Shown here piece after piece: positions 1 through 7,732 of a stretch of DNA of 32,699 bases. Made by a program: the position numbers and the translations under genes. Under the pieces are notes generated by a model, which worked only from the letters and a program-made list of their open reading frames with translations, had not been told where the DNA came from and ran no database searches. Every line of letters begins with the position of its first letter. Positions within the stretch are counted from its first letter, which is position 1. The stretch is from Streptomyces geranii (GTDB lineage Bacteria; Actinomycetota; Actinomycetes; Streptomycetales; Streptomycetaceae), in assembly GCF_002954775.1 (NCBI RefSeq), contig NZ_PJME01000075.1, forward strand, positions 1-32,699, in the 5' to 3' direction.

Positions 1-48
1 TGGCCCATGCTGTGGGAGGTTGAAGGAGTCGTCAACGCTCCGAACGGG

Positions 49-109
49 TTTTTCGCCCCCGCCGCCCCTACCCGTTCCCATCCATGGGGGCGGCCGCCCC
101 CGGACCCCC
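49..109 (+). repeat. Dispersed Streptomyces intergenic element, left copy
   Basis: The copy starts with a T-run, continues with a CGCCCCCGCCGCCCCTACCC core, then a GGGGGC/GCCCCC hairpin and a GGACCCCC end. The reverse complement of 424-487 matches it nearly throughout, and a third, forward copy lies at 32571-32628. The pattern is typical of repeats found after many Streptomyces genes. The genus-wide abundance is recalled knowledge; the copies in this window are seen directly. Confidence 0.85.
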
Positions 110-131
110 GCTTTGGGCGGGGGCGCCCGCC

Positions 132-193
132 GGGGGGGGGGGGGGGGGGGCCGGGCGGGGGGGGGGGGGGGGCCGGCGGGGGGGGGGGGGGGG
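132..193 (+). repeat. Three poly-G runs (19, 16 and 16 G)
   Basis: Uninterrupted G runs occupy 132-150, 157-172 and 178-193, separated only by CCGGGC and CCGGC. They interrupt what should be an ordinary copy of the dispersed element. Runs this long are rare even at Streptomyces GC content. They could be a real slippage-prone or quadruplex-forming tract, or a sequencing or assembly artefact. Confidence 0.9.
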
Positions 194-213
194 TGGATCG
201 GCCTTGACGGCCT

Positions 214-418
214 CGTCCTCAAACGCCGGACGGGCTGAAAAACCAAGCGCCGGACGGGCTGATAAGCCAAGTGGCGGCTGGCGCCATGCAGCCCAGGTCG
301 GCACCCCAGCCCGTCCGGCGTTTGAGGACGAGCGCGTTCAGCGCGACCTTTCCCACCCGCCGTCCCCCACCCTCCCCGGCAACGCCCGCCACCCCCAGCC
401 CGTCCGGCGCTTGAGGAC
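214..418. repeat. Four copies of the short GCCCGTCCGGCG dispersed repeat
   Basis: Forward copies (CGCCGGACGGGCTGA core) lie at 214-238 and 247-262. Inverted copies (AGCCCGTCCGGCG core with a TTGAGGAC tail) lie at 308-330 and 397-418. The copy at 214-238 and that at 308-330 can pair as a long hairpin. The same element forms a perfect 20-base stem at 32651-32699. This is a common 3'-end element in Streptomyces, probably acting in termination or RNA processing. Confidence 0.85.
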
Positions 419-423
419 AAAGC

Positions 424-487
424 GGGGGTCCGGGGGCGGCAGCCCCCCGGGGATGGGACGGGTAGGGGCGGCGGGGGCGAGGAAAAA
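424..487 (-). repeat. Dispersed Streptomyces intergenic element, inverted copy
   Basis: This copy is the near-perfect reverse complement of 49-109 and ends at the stop of the GH2 gene. Because that gene is transcribed leftwards, the element and its internal GC-rich hairpin lie directly after its stop codon and probably form its terminator. Together with 49-109 it brackets the poly-G block. Confidence 0.8.
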
Positions 488-488
488 C

Positions 489-3400
489 TCACCCCGCCGG
501 TGCCACCAACCCACTGATCCGAACCGCTCCCCGCCCTTCCCCCGGATAACGGCTCGTCAGCTCCAGCCTCAGCCCACTCCCCCGCACCACCCCGAACGTG
601 ATCACCGTCGCCGCATCGGACCCCTCCGCCCACCGCACCACCGTCTCCCCCACCGGCACATACCCCCCGCCGTCCCACACCGACACCCCCACCGCCCCGG
701 GCAGACTGTGCGTCGCGTCCACCGTGAACGACACCTCCACCCGCGTGAAGTCCCGCACCCTCCCCCAGTCCACCGACACCCAGTCCTCGCCACGCGCCCC
801 GCTGAACGCCGGCAGCAGTGCGGTCGGTGCCTTGTAGAAGGCGTTCGACCAGGCGGTGTCCGGGTTGCCGTCCAGCATCGCGGACGGGAGAGTGTCCGGG
901 CGGCCGGAGTAGCTCGCGTCCGCCAGGGGGTACGTCTGCGGATCCTGGCCCGGGTCCGGCGAGAACGGCGCCGCCGGAGTCAGCGACTTGTCTCTCGTCG
1001 ACGTCGTGCGGACAGTCACCCTGCCCGGCCGCAGCCCCGCCGATCGCGCCGTCACCCTCAGCCGGCCCGCCTCCGTCCCCGACCGCACCACCGCGAGTGC
1101 CTTGCCACGGAAGGCGGTCCGGGTGCTCGCCTGGTAGCGCTCCGCGCTCTCCTCCCGTCCGTTGTCCAGCCCTGCCAGTGAGCCGCCGCCTTCGACCTCG
1201 AAGGCCAGCAGGTGCTCGGCGTCCGGTACCAGCACCCCCCTCGCATCGACCACGTCCGCCGTCACGAAGCACAGTGAACGGCCGTCCGCCGCAACGGACT
1301 TGCGGTCCGCCGTCAGGCGGATCGCGTGTGGCTCGCCCGCCGTCCGCAGGACGTCCGTCGCCACCACCCGGCCGTTCCGCCTCGCAACCGCCTTCAACTC
1401 CCCTGGCGCGTACGGCACATGCCACGTCAGGTGCAGCTTGCCCGCGCTGCCGTTCGGGCTCGTGTAACTGCCGGGCCAGGGGCCCGAGGTGACCGTCTTG
1501 TCGTCGCCCGTCGGCTCGGTGGTCTCCAGGTACGCGCGGCCGTCCACCGTTGTCTTCGTGTCGAACCGCCTTGTGCCGCACGACTTTCCGTTCAGGAACA
1601 GTTCCACCGTGTCGACGTTCGCGTAGGCCCAGACCTCCACCGTGTCGCCCGGCTCGTGGTTCCACGTCATCGGGAGGAGGTGGACCATCGGTTCGGCCGT
1701 CCACTGGCTGCGGAACAGGTGGTACATGTCCTTGGGGAAGCCCGCCGTGTCCACCGCGCCGAAGAAGGACGCCTTCACCGGGAACACGTCGTACGGGGTC
1801 GGCTCGCCGATGTAGTCGATGCCCGACCACAGGAACTCCCCCGCGAACCATCGGCGGTCGCGGTCCTTCTTCAGGCCGTACTCGCCGCTCATCGTCCAGG
1901 AGGCGAGGTTGTTGTCGTACGAAGAGACCGCCCGCTTGCCCGGTGTGTGGTTCTCCCCTGTGTTGAGGCGGTCAGGTTCCTGGTAGACGCCCCTTGTCGA
2001 CGTCTCCGACGAGGACTCCGACTCGAACAGGAACAGGTGCGGATAGCGGGCGTGCAGGGCGTCCACCGAGGCCGCCGTGTTGTAGTTGAGGCCCAGGCCG
2101 TCGAGTTTGGCCAGGATCAGGTCGCCCGGTGTGCCGGGGGCCGGCACGCTGCGGTGGCGGTGGGAGCCGATCACTATCGGGCGGGTGTCGTCCGCCGCCT
2201 TCACCGCCGCTATCAGGCGGTCCGCCATCGCCAGGCCCGAGGTCGAGGTGAACTCGGAGATCTCGTTGCCTATCGACCACATCAGGACGGCCGGTGAGTT
2301 GCGGGCCGCCCTCACCATCTCCGTGATGTCCCGGTCCGCCCACTCCTCGAAGAAACGGCCGTAGTCGTAACGGGTCTTGGAGCTGCGCCAGCAGTCGAAG
2401 GCCTCCACCATCATCACGATGCCCAGTTCCTCGCAGACCTGGATCATCTCCGGCGAGGGCGGGTTGTGCGAGGTGCGGAAGGCGTTGACGCCCATCGACT
2501 TCATGATGGTCATCTGGCGGCGGATCGCGTCGATGTTCACCGCGGCCCCGAGCGCGCCGAGGTCGTGGTGGAGGTCGACGCCCTTGATCTTGTGGTGCAC
2601 GCCGTTGAGCTGGAAGCCCTCGTCCGGGTCGAAGCGGAAGGTCCGGATGCCGAAGGTCGTGCGGTGGGTGTCGACCGTGGTGCCGCCGACGCGCAGTTCC
2701 GTCGTGAGGGTGTAGCGGTGCGGGATCTCGATGTCCCACAACTTCGGTTCTGGGACCGTGAGTTGTGCATCAGTCATCGTCGGTACCGCCGTGGCCTCGA
2801 CCATGGTCGTCGTCGACGATCTGGCCACCGTGCGGCCTCTCGGGTCGGTTATCCGGGAGATCACCTCGACCTCGGCGGGGGCTCCCGACTCGTTCACCAG
2901 CGCGGTCCGCGCCCGGACCACCGCCCGGTCCTCCGTGATCTCCGGCGTGGTGACATACGTACCCCAGCGCTCCACGTGCACCGGCTCGGTCACCACCAGG
3001 CGGGCCTCGCGGTAGATGCCGCTGCCCGAGTACCAGCGGCTGCTGGGCAGGCGGTTCTGGACCTTCACCGCGAGGACGTTCTCCGTGGTGCCGTCGGTGT
3101 GCAGGAGGTCGGTGAGGTCCAGGGCGAAGCCCGTGTAGCCGTAGGGGTGGCGGCCCGCCTCCGTGCCGTTGCAGTAGACGTACGAGTCCATGTAGACGCC
3201 GTCGAACTCCACCGAGATCCGCTTGCCCGCGAGTGCGGGCGGCAGGGTGAAGGTCTGGCGGTACCAGCCGAGGCCGCCGGGGAAGAAGCCGGTGCCGCTG
3301 GTCGTGCCGTGGTCGGTGGTCGGGGTGAGTTCGATGCTCCAGTCGTGCGGGACGGCGGTCTCCCGCCACGCCGAGTCGTCGTAACCGGGGTCCGGGGCGT

Positions 3401-3590
3401 TCGCGTACGCGCCCGTGGGGTCGGTGATCCCGCCCGGATTGACCAGCGCGAATCGCCAGCCGTCCCGGAGCGGGACGGTTCGGCGGCCGGGGCGCGCGGA
3501 GGCGTGCGCGTCGGCGGCGGTGCCCAGCAGGGCTCCGGCCGCCGGGGCGGACGTACCGGCTATCAACAGCGATCGGCGAGTGACCGTCAT
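489..3590 (-). CDS. Secreted glycoside hydrolase family 2 (beta-galactosidase-like)
   Basis: This 1033-residue protein probably removes beta-linked sugars outside the cell. The N-terminus MTVTRRSLLIAG is a twin-arginine (Tat) signal followed by an Ala-rich stretch. Order of domains: GH2 sugar-binding jelly roll (about 38-200), Ig-like domain (205-310), TIM barrel (about 318-600), DUF4982-like and further Ig-like modules (about 640-850), and a C-terminal discoidin/CBM-like domain (about 870-1033) with the DGNPDTAWSN signature. The acid/base is probably E443 in SIGNEI. The nucleophile is probably E525 in FESESSSE, which aligns with the GSETxS motif of the family. The ATG start follows a GGGAGAG ribosome site. 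Exact substrate is unknown; galactosides or glucuronides are both possible. The gene stands alone, divergent from the phosphatase. Confidence 0.9.
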   Translation of the reverse strand: MTVTRRSLLIAGTSAPAAGALLGTAADAHASARPGRRTVPLRDGWRFALVNPGGITDPTGAYANAPDPGYDDSAWRETAVPHDWSIELTPTTDHGTTSGTGFFPGGLGWYRQTFTLPPALAGKRISVEFDGVYMDSYVYCNGTEAGRHPYGYTGFALDLTDLLHTDGTTENVLAVKVQNRLPSSRWYSGSGIYREARLVVTEPVHVERWGTYVTTPEITEDRAVVRARTALVNESGAPAEVEVISRITDPRGRTVARSSTTTMVEATAVPTMTDAQLTVPEPKLWDIEIPHRYTLTTELRVGGTTVDTHRTTFGIRTFRFDPDEGFQLNGVHHKIKGVDLHHDLGALGAAVNIDAIRRQMTIMKSMGVNAFRTSHNPPSPEMIQVCEELGIVMMVEAFDCWRSSKTRYDYGRFFEEWADRDITEMVRAARNSPAVLMWSIGNEISEFTSTSGLAMADRLIAAVKAADDTRPIVIGSHRHRSVPAPGTPGDLILAKLDGLGLNYNTAASVDALHARYPHLFLFESESSSETSTRGVYQEPDRLNTGENHTPGKRAVSSYDNNLASWTMSGEYGLKKDRDRRWFAGEFLWSGIDYIGEPTPYDVFPVKASFFGAVDTAGFPKDMYHLFRSQWTAEPMVHLLPMTWNHEPGDTVEVWAYANVDTVELFLNGKSCGTRRFDTKTTVDGRAYLETTEPTGDDKTVTSGPWPGSYTSPNGSAGKLHLTWHVPYAPGELKAVARRNGRVVATDVLRTAGEPHAIRLTADRKSVAADGRSLCFVTADVVDARGVLVPDAEHLLAFEVEGGGSLAGLDNGREESAERYQASTRTAFRGKALAVVRSGTEAGRLRVTARSAGLRPGRVTVRTTSTRDKSLTPAAPFSPDPGQDPQTYPLADASYSGRPDTLPSAMLDGNPDTAWSNAFYKAPTALLPAFSGARGEDWVSVDWGRVRDFTRVEVSFTVDATHSLPGAVGVSVWDGGGYVPVGETVVRWAEGSDAATVITFGVVRGSGLRLELTSRYPGEGRGAVRISGLVAPAG

Positions 3591-3856
3591 GGCGGCTCTC
3601 CCTCATCAGGGCCCAGAAGTACTCACAACTGATCGTTAGCAAACAGATTCTGACGGTGAAGAACATGCACCCGTCAAGGGGCCGGTGGCGTACTTCGGCC
3701 TCACCTGTCACAACGGCCTGATTCGGGCCCTCGGGGCGGTCTCCCCGGCGGGCCGGGGGCAGCGGCGTTCCCGACCACACACGGGCAGAACGCACTACTG
3801 TGGAACACCAGTGACGTCCCTTGCTCACTGTGAGTGTTCACGATGGAGTGGCGACG

Positions 3857-6244
3857 ATGAGTCCGGTGTACCCGTTCGACGATGCCGCCACGGCTCGGGC
3901 CGTCGTCGACGAGCGGGGCACGCTCACGGGCTGGAACGAGGGGGCCCGCCGGCTGCTCGGCTGGTCGGCGGCCGACGTACTGGGCCGCCCCGCCGCCTCC
4001 CTGCTGGCCGACGACGACACGGACCGGTCCGGCCGCCCGGCCCTGGACACCTGGCAGGGCACCCTCGCCCTGCGTCACCGCGACGGCAGTACGGTGTCCA
4101 GCTGGCTCCTCGCCCACCACCGGCCGGCCCCGGACGGCGGCCGGGCCGACTGGCTCGTCGTCACCCCGTTGGAGGGCGGTCCGCCGCCCGAGGACGACGC
4201 GCTGATGCGGGCCGCGCTGGCCCAGGCGCCCTGCGCCACCGCTGTCTACGACGACCGGCTGCGGCTGCACGGTGTGAACGACGCCATGGCCGCCGTCATC
4301 GGGCTGCCGCTGGAGCGCATCCGGGGGCTCAGGATCGCCGAGATCGGCGGCCGGGAGCGCAGCGCGGAGCTGGAGCAGCACATGCTCGACGTGCTGACCA
4401 GCGGCCGGGCGAAGGACGTACAGACCTATCTGCGGACCGGCGGCGAGAACCACGCGCATGCCTGGCTGGCCCGGCTGGCGCCGCTCAGGGACGCCGAGGG
4501 GCGGGTGCGGGGGGTCTGTCTCGCGGCCCACGACTTCACCGAGCAGTACCTCGCCCGGGAGCGGCTGCAGCTGGTCAACGAGGCGAGTGTGCGCATCGGC
4601 ACCACCCTCGACGTCACCCGGACGGCGCAGGAGCTGGCGGACGTCTGTGTCCCGGCGCTCGCCGATTTCGTCAGCGTCGATCTGCTGGACCCGCCGCAGC
4701 ACGGCGGCGACCACCGCGCGGCCGAGCTGACCACGCCGATCAGCCTGCGCCGGGCCGCCCACCGCTCGATCCTCCCTGGCAGCCCGGAGGCCGTCGCCAA
4801 GCCGGGGCAGCTGGACCGGTACCCCGTCTCCTCCCCGCAGGCCGACTCCCTCCTCGCGGGCCGGACCATCGTGGCCACCGTGCCCTCCGGGGACCTCGAA
4901 CAGTGGCTGTCCTGGGACACGGCCCGCTTCGAACGGGTCAAGGAGTTCGGCATCCACTCCACGATGTCGGTGCCGATCACGGCGCGCGGTACGACCCTCG
5001 GGGTCGCCGTCCTGACCCGGTACCGGCGGCCCGACCCGTTCACGCCGGACGACGTGCTGCTCGCCGAGGAGGTGACCGCGCGGGCCGCCGTCTGCATCGA
5101 CAACGCCCGCCGGTTCTCCCGCGAACGCGACACCGCCCTCGCCCTGCAGCGCAGCCTGCTGCCCCGGACCCTGCCGCGCACCGCCGCCCTCGAAGCGGCC
5201 TCGCGCTATCTCCCGGCGGCCCGGGCCGGAGTGGGCGGCGACTGGTTCGACGTGATCCCGCTGTCCGGGCTGCGGGTCGCGATGGTCGTCGGCGACGTCG
5301 TCGGCCACGGCATCCAGGCCTCGGCCACCATGGGCCGGCTGCGCACCGCCGTGCGCACGCTGGCCGACATCGACCTCGCCCCGGACGAGCTGCTCACCCA
5401 CCTCGACGACCTCGTCGTACGGCTGTCAGCCGAGGCCGGCAGCGAGGGCGGCGGCCCCGGTGAGGTGGGCGCCACCTGTCTGTACGCGGTGTACGACCCG
5501 GTGTCGCGGCGCTGCACCCTGGCCCGCGCCGGGCATCCCCCGCCGGTCATGCTCACGCCGGGCGGCGCACCGAAGCAGGTGCGGCTGCCCGCCGGTCCGC
5601 CGCTGGGGCTCGGCGGGCTCCCGTTCGAGTCGACGGAGCTGGAGCTGCCCGAGGGCACGGTCCTCGCCCTCTACACGGACGGGCTGATCGAGAGCCGTGA
5701 GCGGGACCTGGACGACGGTCACCGGCTGCTGTGCGAGGCGCTGGCCGCGTACGCGGACTCCCTCGACGAGACGTGCGACCGCATTCTGCACACCCTGCTC
5801 CCGCCGGGCGGCGCCGCCGACGACGTGGCCCTGCTGCTGGCCCGCACCCAGGGCCTGTCCGCCTCCCGGGTCACGACCTGGGACATCCCGCCCGACCCGG
5901 CGCTGGTCGCGCCGATCCGCAAGCAGGTCGGCGAGCAGCTCGACGTGTGGGAGCTGAGCGAGGCCTCGTTCACCACCGAGCTGGTGGTGAGCGAGCTGGT
6001 CACCAACGCCATCCGGTACGGCTCGCACCCGATCCGGCTGCGGCTCATCCATGACGCGGCCCGGCTGATCTGCGAGGTCTCCGACAGCAGCCACACGGCC
6101 CCGCATCTGCGCCGGGCCCGGACCTTCGACGAGGGCGGCCGGGGCCTGCTGCTGGTCGCCCAGCTCACCGAGCGCTGGGGCAGCAGGCACACCCCCGACG
6201 GCAAGACGATCTGGGCGGAGCTGTCGCTCACGGACGAGCCGTGA
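3857..6244 (+). CDS. PAS-GAF-SpoIIE phosphatase with HATPase domain
   Basis: This is a 795-residue multidomain PP2C phosphatase of the type that controls anti-sigma/anti-anti-sigma switching in Streptomyces. Domains in order: PAS (about 8-105), second PAS (112-235), GAF (245-420), PP2C/SpoIIE (about 430-665) and a GHKL ATPase-like kinase domain (about 670-790). Metal-site motifs GGDWFDV (460-466), GDVVGHG (479-485), YTDG (606-609) and ADDVALL (654-660) are intact. The ATPase N-box ELVVSELVTNA and G-box EGGRGLLLV are present. I chose ATG 3857 because GGAG lies 8 bases upstream; a TTG 36 bases earlier has no such site. The protein thus carries both phosphatase and serine-kinase-like modules. 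No STAS-domain partner gene lies nearby, so the target is probably encoded elsewhere. The PAS and GAF domains imply a sensed ligand or redox input. Confidence 0.92.
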   Translation: MSPVYPFDDAATARAVVDERGTLTGWNEGARRLLGWSAADVLGRPAASLLADDDTDRSGRPALDTWQGTLALRHRDGSTVSSWLLAHHRPAPDGGRADWLVVTPLEGGPPPEDDALMRAALAQAPCATAVYDDRLRLHGVNDAMAAVIGLPLERIRGLRIAEIGGRERSAELEQHMLDVLTSGRAKDVQTYLRTGGENHAHAWLARLAPLRDAEGRVRGVCLAAHDFTEQYLARERLQLVNEASVRIGTTLDVTRTAQELADVCVPALADFVSVDLLDPPQHGGDHRAAELTTPISLRRAAHRSILPGSPEAVAKPGQLDRYPVSSPQADSLLAGRTIVATVPSGDLEQWLSWDTARFERVKEFGIHSTMSVPITARGTTLGVAVLTRYRRPDPFTPDDVLLAEEVTARAAVCIDNARRFSRERDTALALQRSLLPRTLPRTAALEAASRYLPAARAGVGGDWFDVIPLSGLRVAMVVGDVVGHGIQASATMGRLRTAVRTLADIDLAPDELLTHLDDLVVRLSAEAGSEGGGPGEVGATCLYAVYDPVSRRCTLARAGHPPPVMLTPGGAPKQVRLPAGPPLGLGGLPFESTELELPEGTVLALYTDGLIESRERDLDDGHRLLCEALAAYADSLDETCDRILHTLLPPGGAADDVALLLARTQGLSASRVTTWDIPPDPALVAPIRKQVGEQLDVWELSEASFTTELVVSELVTNAIRYGSHPIRLRLIHDAARLICEVSDSSHTAPHLRRARTFDEGGRGLLLVAQLTERWGSRHTPDGKTIWAELSLTDEP

Positions 6245-6423
6245 GGCCGGGCGGCCGTATGCCGCCGGTGTGATTCCTGCCTCGGTGCCGGGTGAACCCT
6301 TTTGGTTTCCCGCTGCCGGGCCGCGCCGCTCGCGTTCTTCGGACCGGGCAGCGGTGTCCGACCCGGCCGACGGGCCGGTGTGCGGAGCCTGCTTTGATGG
6401 ACGGGTTCCGATATTTCCGTCCC

Positions 6424-6439
6424 GGAGGACCGAACCCTG
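6424..6439 (+). promoter_or_regulatory. Ribosome site deciding a CTG start
   Basis: GGAGGA at 6424-6429 is followed after 7 bases by CTG (6437-6439) in frame with the transporter. No ATG, GTG or TTG lies at the right distance in that frame, so the ribosome site points to CTG initiation. Confidence 0.65.
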
Positions 6440-7711
6440 AACTCCGCGTCCGCCGAGGCCCTGTCCGTCGTCCTGCTCGTCGCCGTGCTGGCCTGTGCCG
6501 TCGTCCGCCCCTTCGGGCTCCCGGAGGCGGTCGTCGCGGTGCCCGCCGCCGGGCTCGTCGTCCTCACCGGCGCGATCTCGCCGGAGCACGCCTGGGAGGA
6601 GGCCGAGCGGCTCGGGCCGGTGGTCGGCTTCCTCGCGGCGGTGCTGGTGCTGGCCCACTTCTGTGATGTCGAGGGGCTGTTCCGGGCCTGCGGGGCGTGG
6701 ATGGCGAAGTGGGCGGCGAACCGGCCGGGGCGGCTGCTGACCTCGGTCTTCGTGCTGGCCTCGGCGATCACCGCCGTACTGAGCCTGGACGCGACCGTCG
6801 TACTGCTGACCCCGGTGGTGTTCGCCACGGCCGCCCGGAGCGGGGTCCTTGCCAAGCCGCACTCCTACGCCTGCGCGCATCTGTCGAACACGGCGTCGCT
6901 GCTGCTGCCGGTCTCCAATCTGACCAACCTGCTGGCGTTCAGCGCGAGCGGGCTGAGCTTCACCCGGTTCGCCGCGCTGATGGCGCTGCCGTGGCTGGTC
7001 GCGATCGGCGCCGAGTATCTGGTGTTCCGGCGGTTCTTCGCCGCCGAGCTGGCGGTGCCCGCGCAGGACACCGGGTCCCGTCCGGATGCGGAGGCCGCGG
7101 ACGAGCCGCCGTTCCCCCTGTTCGCCCTCGTCACCGTGGGCTGCACGCTCGCCGGGTTCGTCGTGGCCTCCGCGGTGGGGATCGACCCGGCGTGGGCGGC
7201 GCTCGCGGGGGCGCTCGTGCTCGCCGGGCGGGCGCTGGTGCGGCGGCACGCGACGCCGGTGACGGTGCTGCGGGCCACGGCACCCGGGTTCCTGGCGTTC
7301 GTGCTGGCGCTGGGCGTCGTCGTCCGGGCGGTCGTGGACAACGGGCTCGCCGACGCGCTCGGGCGGGTGCTGCCCGACGGGACCGGGCTGCTCGCGCTGC
7401 TGGGGATCGCCGCGCTGGCCGCCGTACTCGCCAATCTGATCAACAACCTGCCCGCGGTGCTCGTCCTGCTGCCGCTGACCGCCCCGGCCGGTCCGGGCGC
7501 GGTGCTCGCCGTGCTGATCGGGGTGAACATCGGCCCCAACCTGACGTACGCCGGATCGCTGGCGACGCTGCTGTGGCGGCGGATCGTGCACCGGTACGAG
7601 CACGAGGTCGGGCTCGGGGAGTTCACCCGGCTCGGGCTGGTCTCCGTACCGGCCGCGCTGGTCCCGGCCGTGGTGGCGCTGTGGGGCTCGCTCGCCGTGC
7701 TCGGAAGCTGA
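6437..7711 (+). CDS. ArsB/SLC13-type membrane transporter
   Basis: This 424-residue polytopic membrane protein belongs to the ion-transporter superfamily that includes ArsB (arsenite export). I estimate 10-12 hydrophobic helices. Family-like motifs are LSNTASLLLPVSNLTN, NLINNLPAVLVLLP and IGVNIGPNLTYAGSLATLLW. The start is odd: the first GTG (6485) falls inside the first membrane helix and lacks a ribosome site. A strong GGAGGA at 6424-6429 sits 7 bases before an in-frame CTG at 6437, which gives the N-terminus (M)NSASAEALSVVLL and a complete first helix. I therefore call CTG as the start. There is no ars operon around it (no ArsR, ArsC or ACR3), so an arsenic role is not supported by context. 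Another anion or metabolite is equally possible. Confidence 0.82.
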   Translation: MNSASAEALSVVLLVAVLACAVVRPFGLPEAVVAVPAAGLVVLTGAISPEHAWEEAERLGPVVGFLAAVLVLAHFCDVEGLFRACGAWMAKWAANRPGRLLTSVFVLASAITAVLSLDATVVLLTPVVFATAARSGVLAKPHSYACAHLSNTASLLLPVSNLTNLLAFSASGLSFTRFAALMALPWLVAIGAEYLVFRRFFAAELAVPAQDTGSRPDAEAADEPPFPLFALVTVGCTLAGFVVASAVGIDPAWAALAGALVLAGRALVRRHATPVTVLRATAPGFLAFVLALGVVVRAVVDNGLADALGRVLPDGTGLLALLGIAALAAVLANLINNLPAVLVLLPLTAPAGPGAVLAVLIGVNIGPNLTYAGSLATLLWRRIVHRYEHEVGLGEFTRLGLVSVPAALVPAVVALWGSLAVLGS

Positions 7712-7732
7712 GCGGCGGGCGGGCCCCGGTCG

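Larger units (their letters stand above)
1..488. other. Gene-free region with dispersed repeats and poly-G runs
   Basis: I see no credible gene here. The open frames are low-complexity Gly/Pro/Arg strings read through GC-rich repeats. The region holds two oppositely oriented copies of a long dispersed element (49-109 and 424-487), four copies of a short Streptomyces repeat around the core GCCCGTCCGGCG between 214 and 418, and three poly-G runs at 132-150, 157-172 and 178-193. It lies downstream of the GH2 gene, so it probably acts as its transcription end region. The first 48 bases could belong to the end of an upstream feature but show nothing recognisable. Confidence 0.8.

Noticed and set aside
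8..48. Possible end of an upstream gene at the window edge
   Set aside because: All three frames are too short to judge and no motif is visible.
84..1181. 365-codon frame running from the repeats into the GH2 gene
   Set aside because: It reads through poly-G and dispersed repeats and then antisense to the GH2 C-terminus; composition is artefactual.
5426..7603. 725-codon minus-strand frame opposite the phosphatase and transporter
   Set aside because: Composition is Arg/Gln/Gly-rich and lacks any motif; both genes on the plus strand are clear.
6437..7711. Transporter as part of an arsenic resistance operon
   Set aside because: No arsR, arsC, arsM or ACR3-like gene lies nearby; only the fold family supports the ArsB link.
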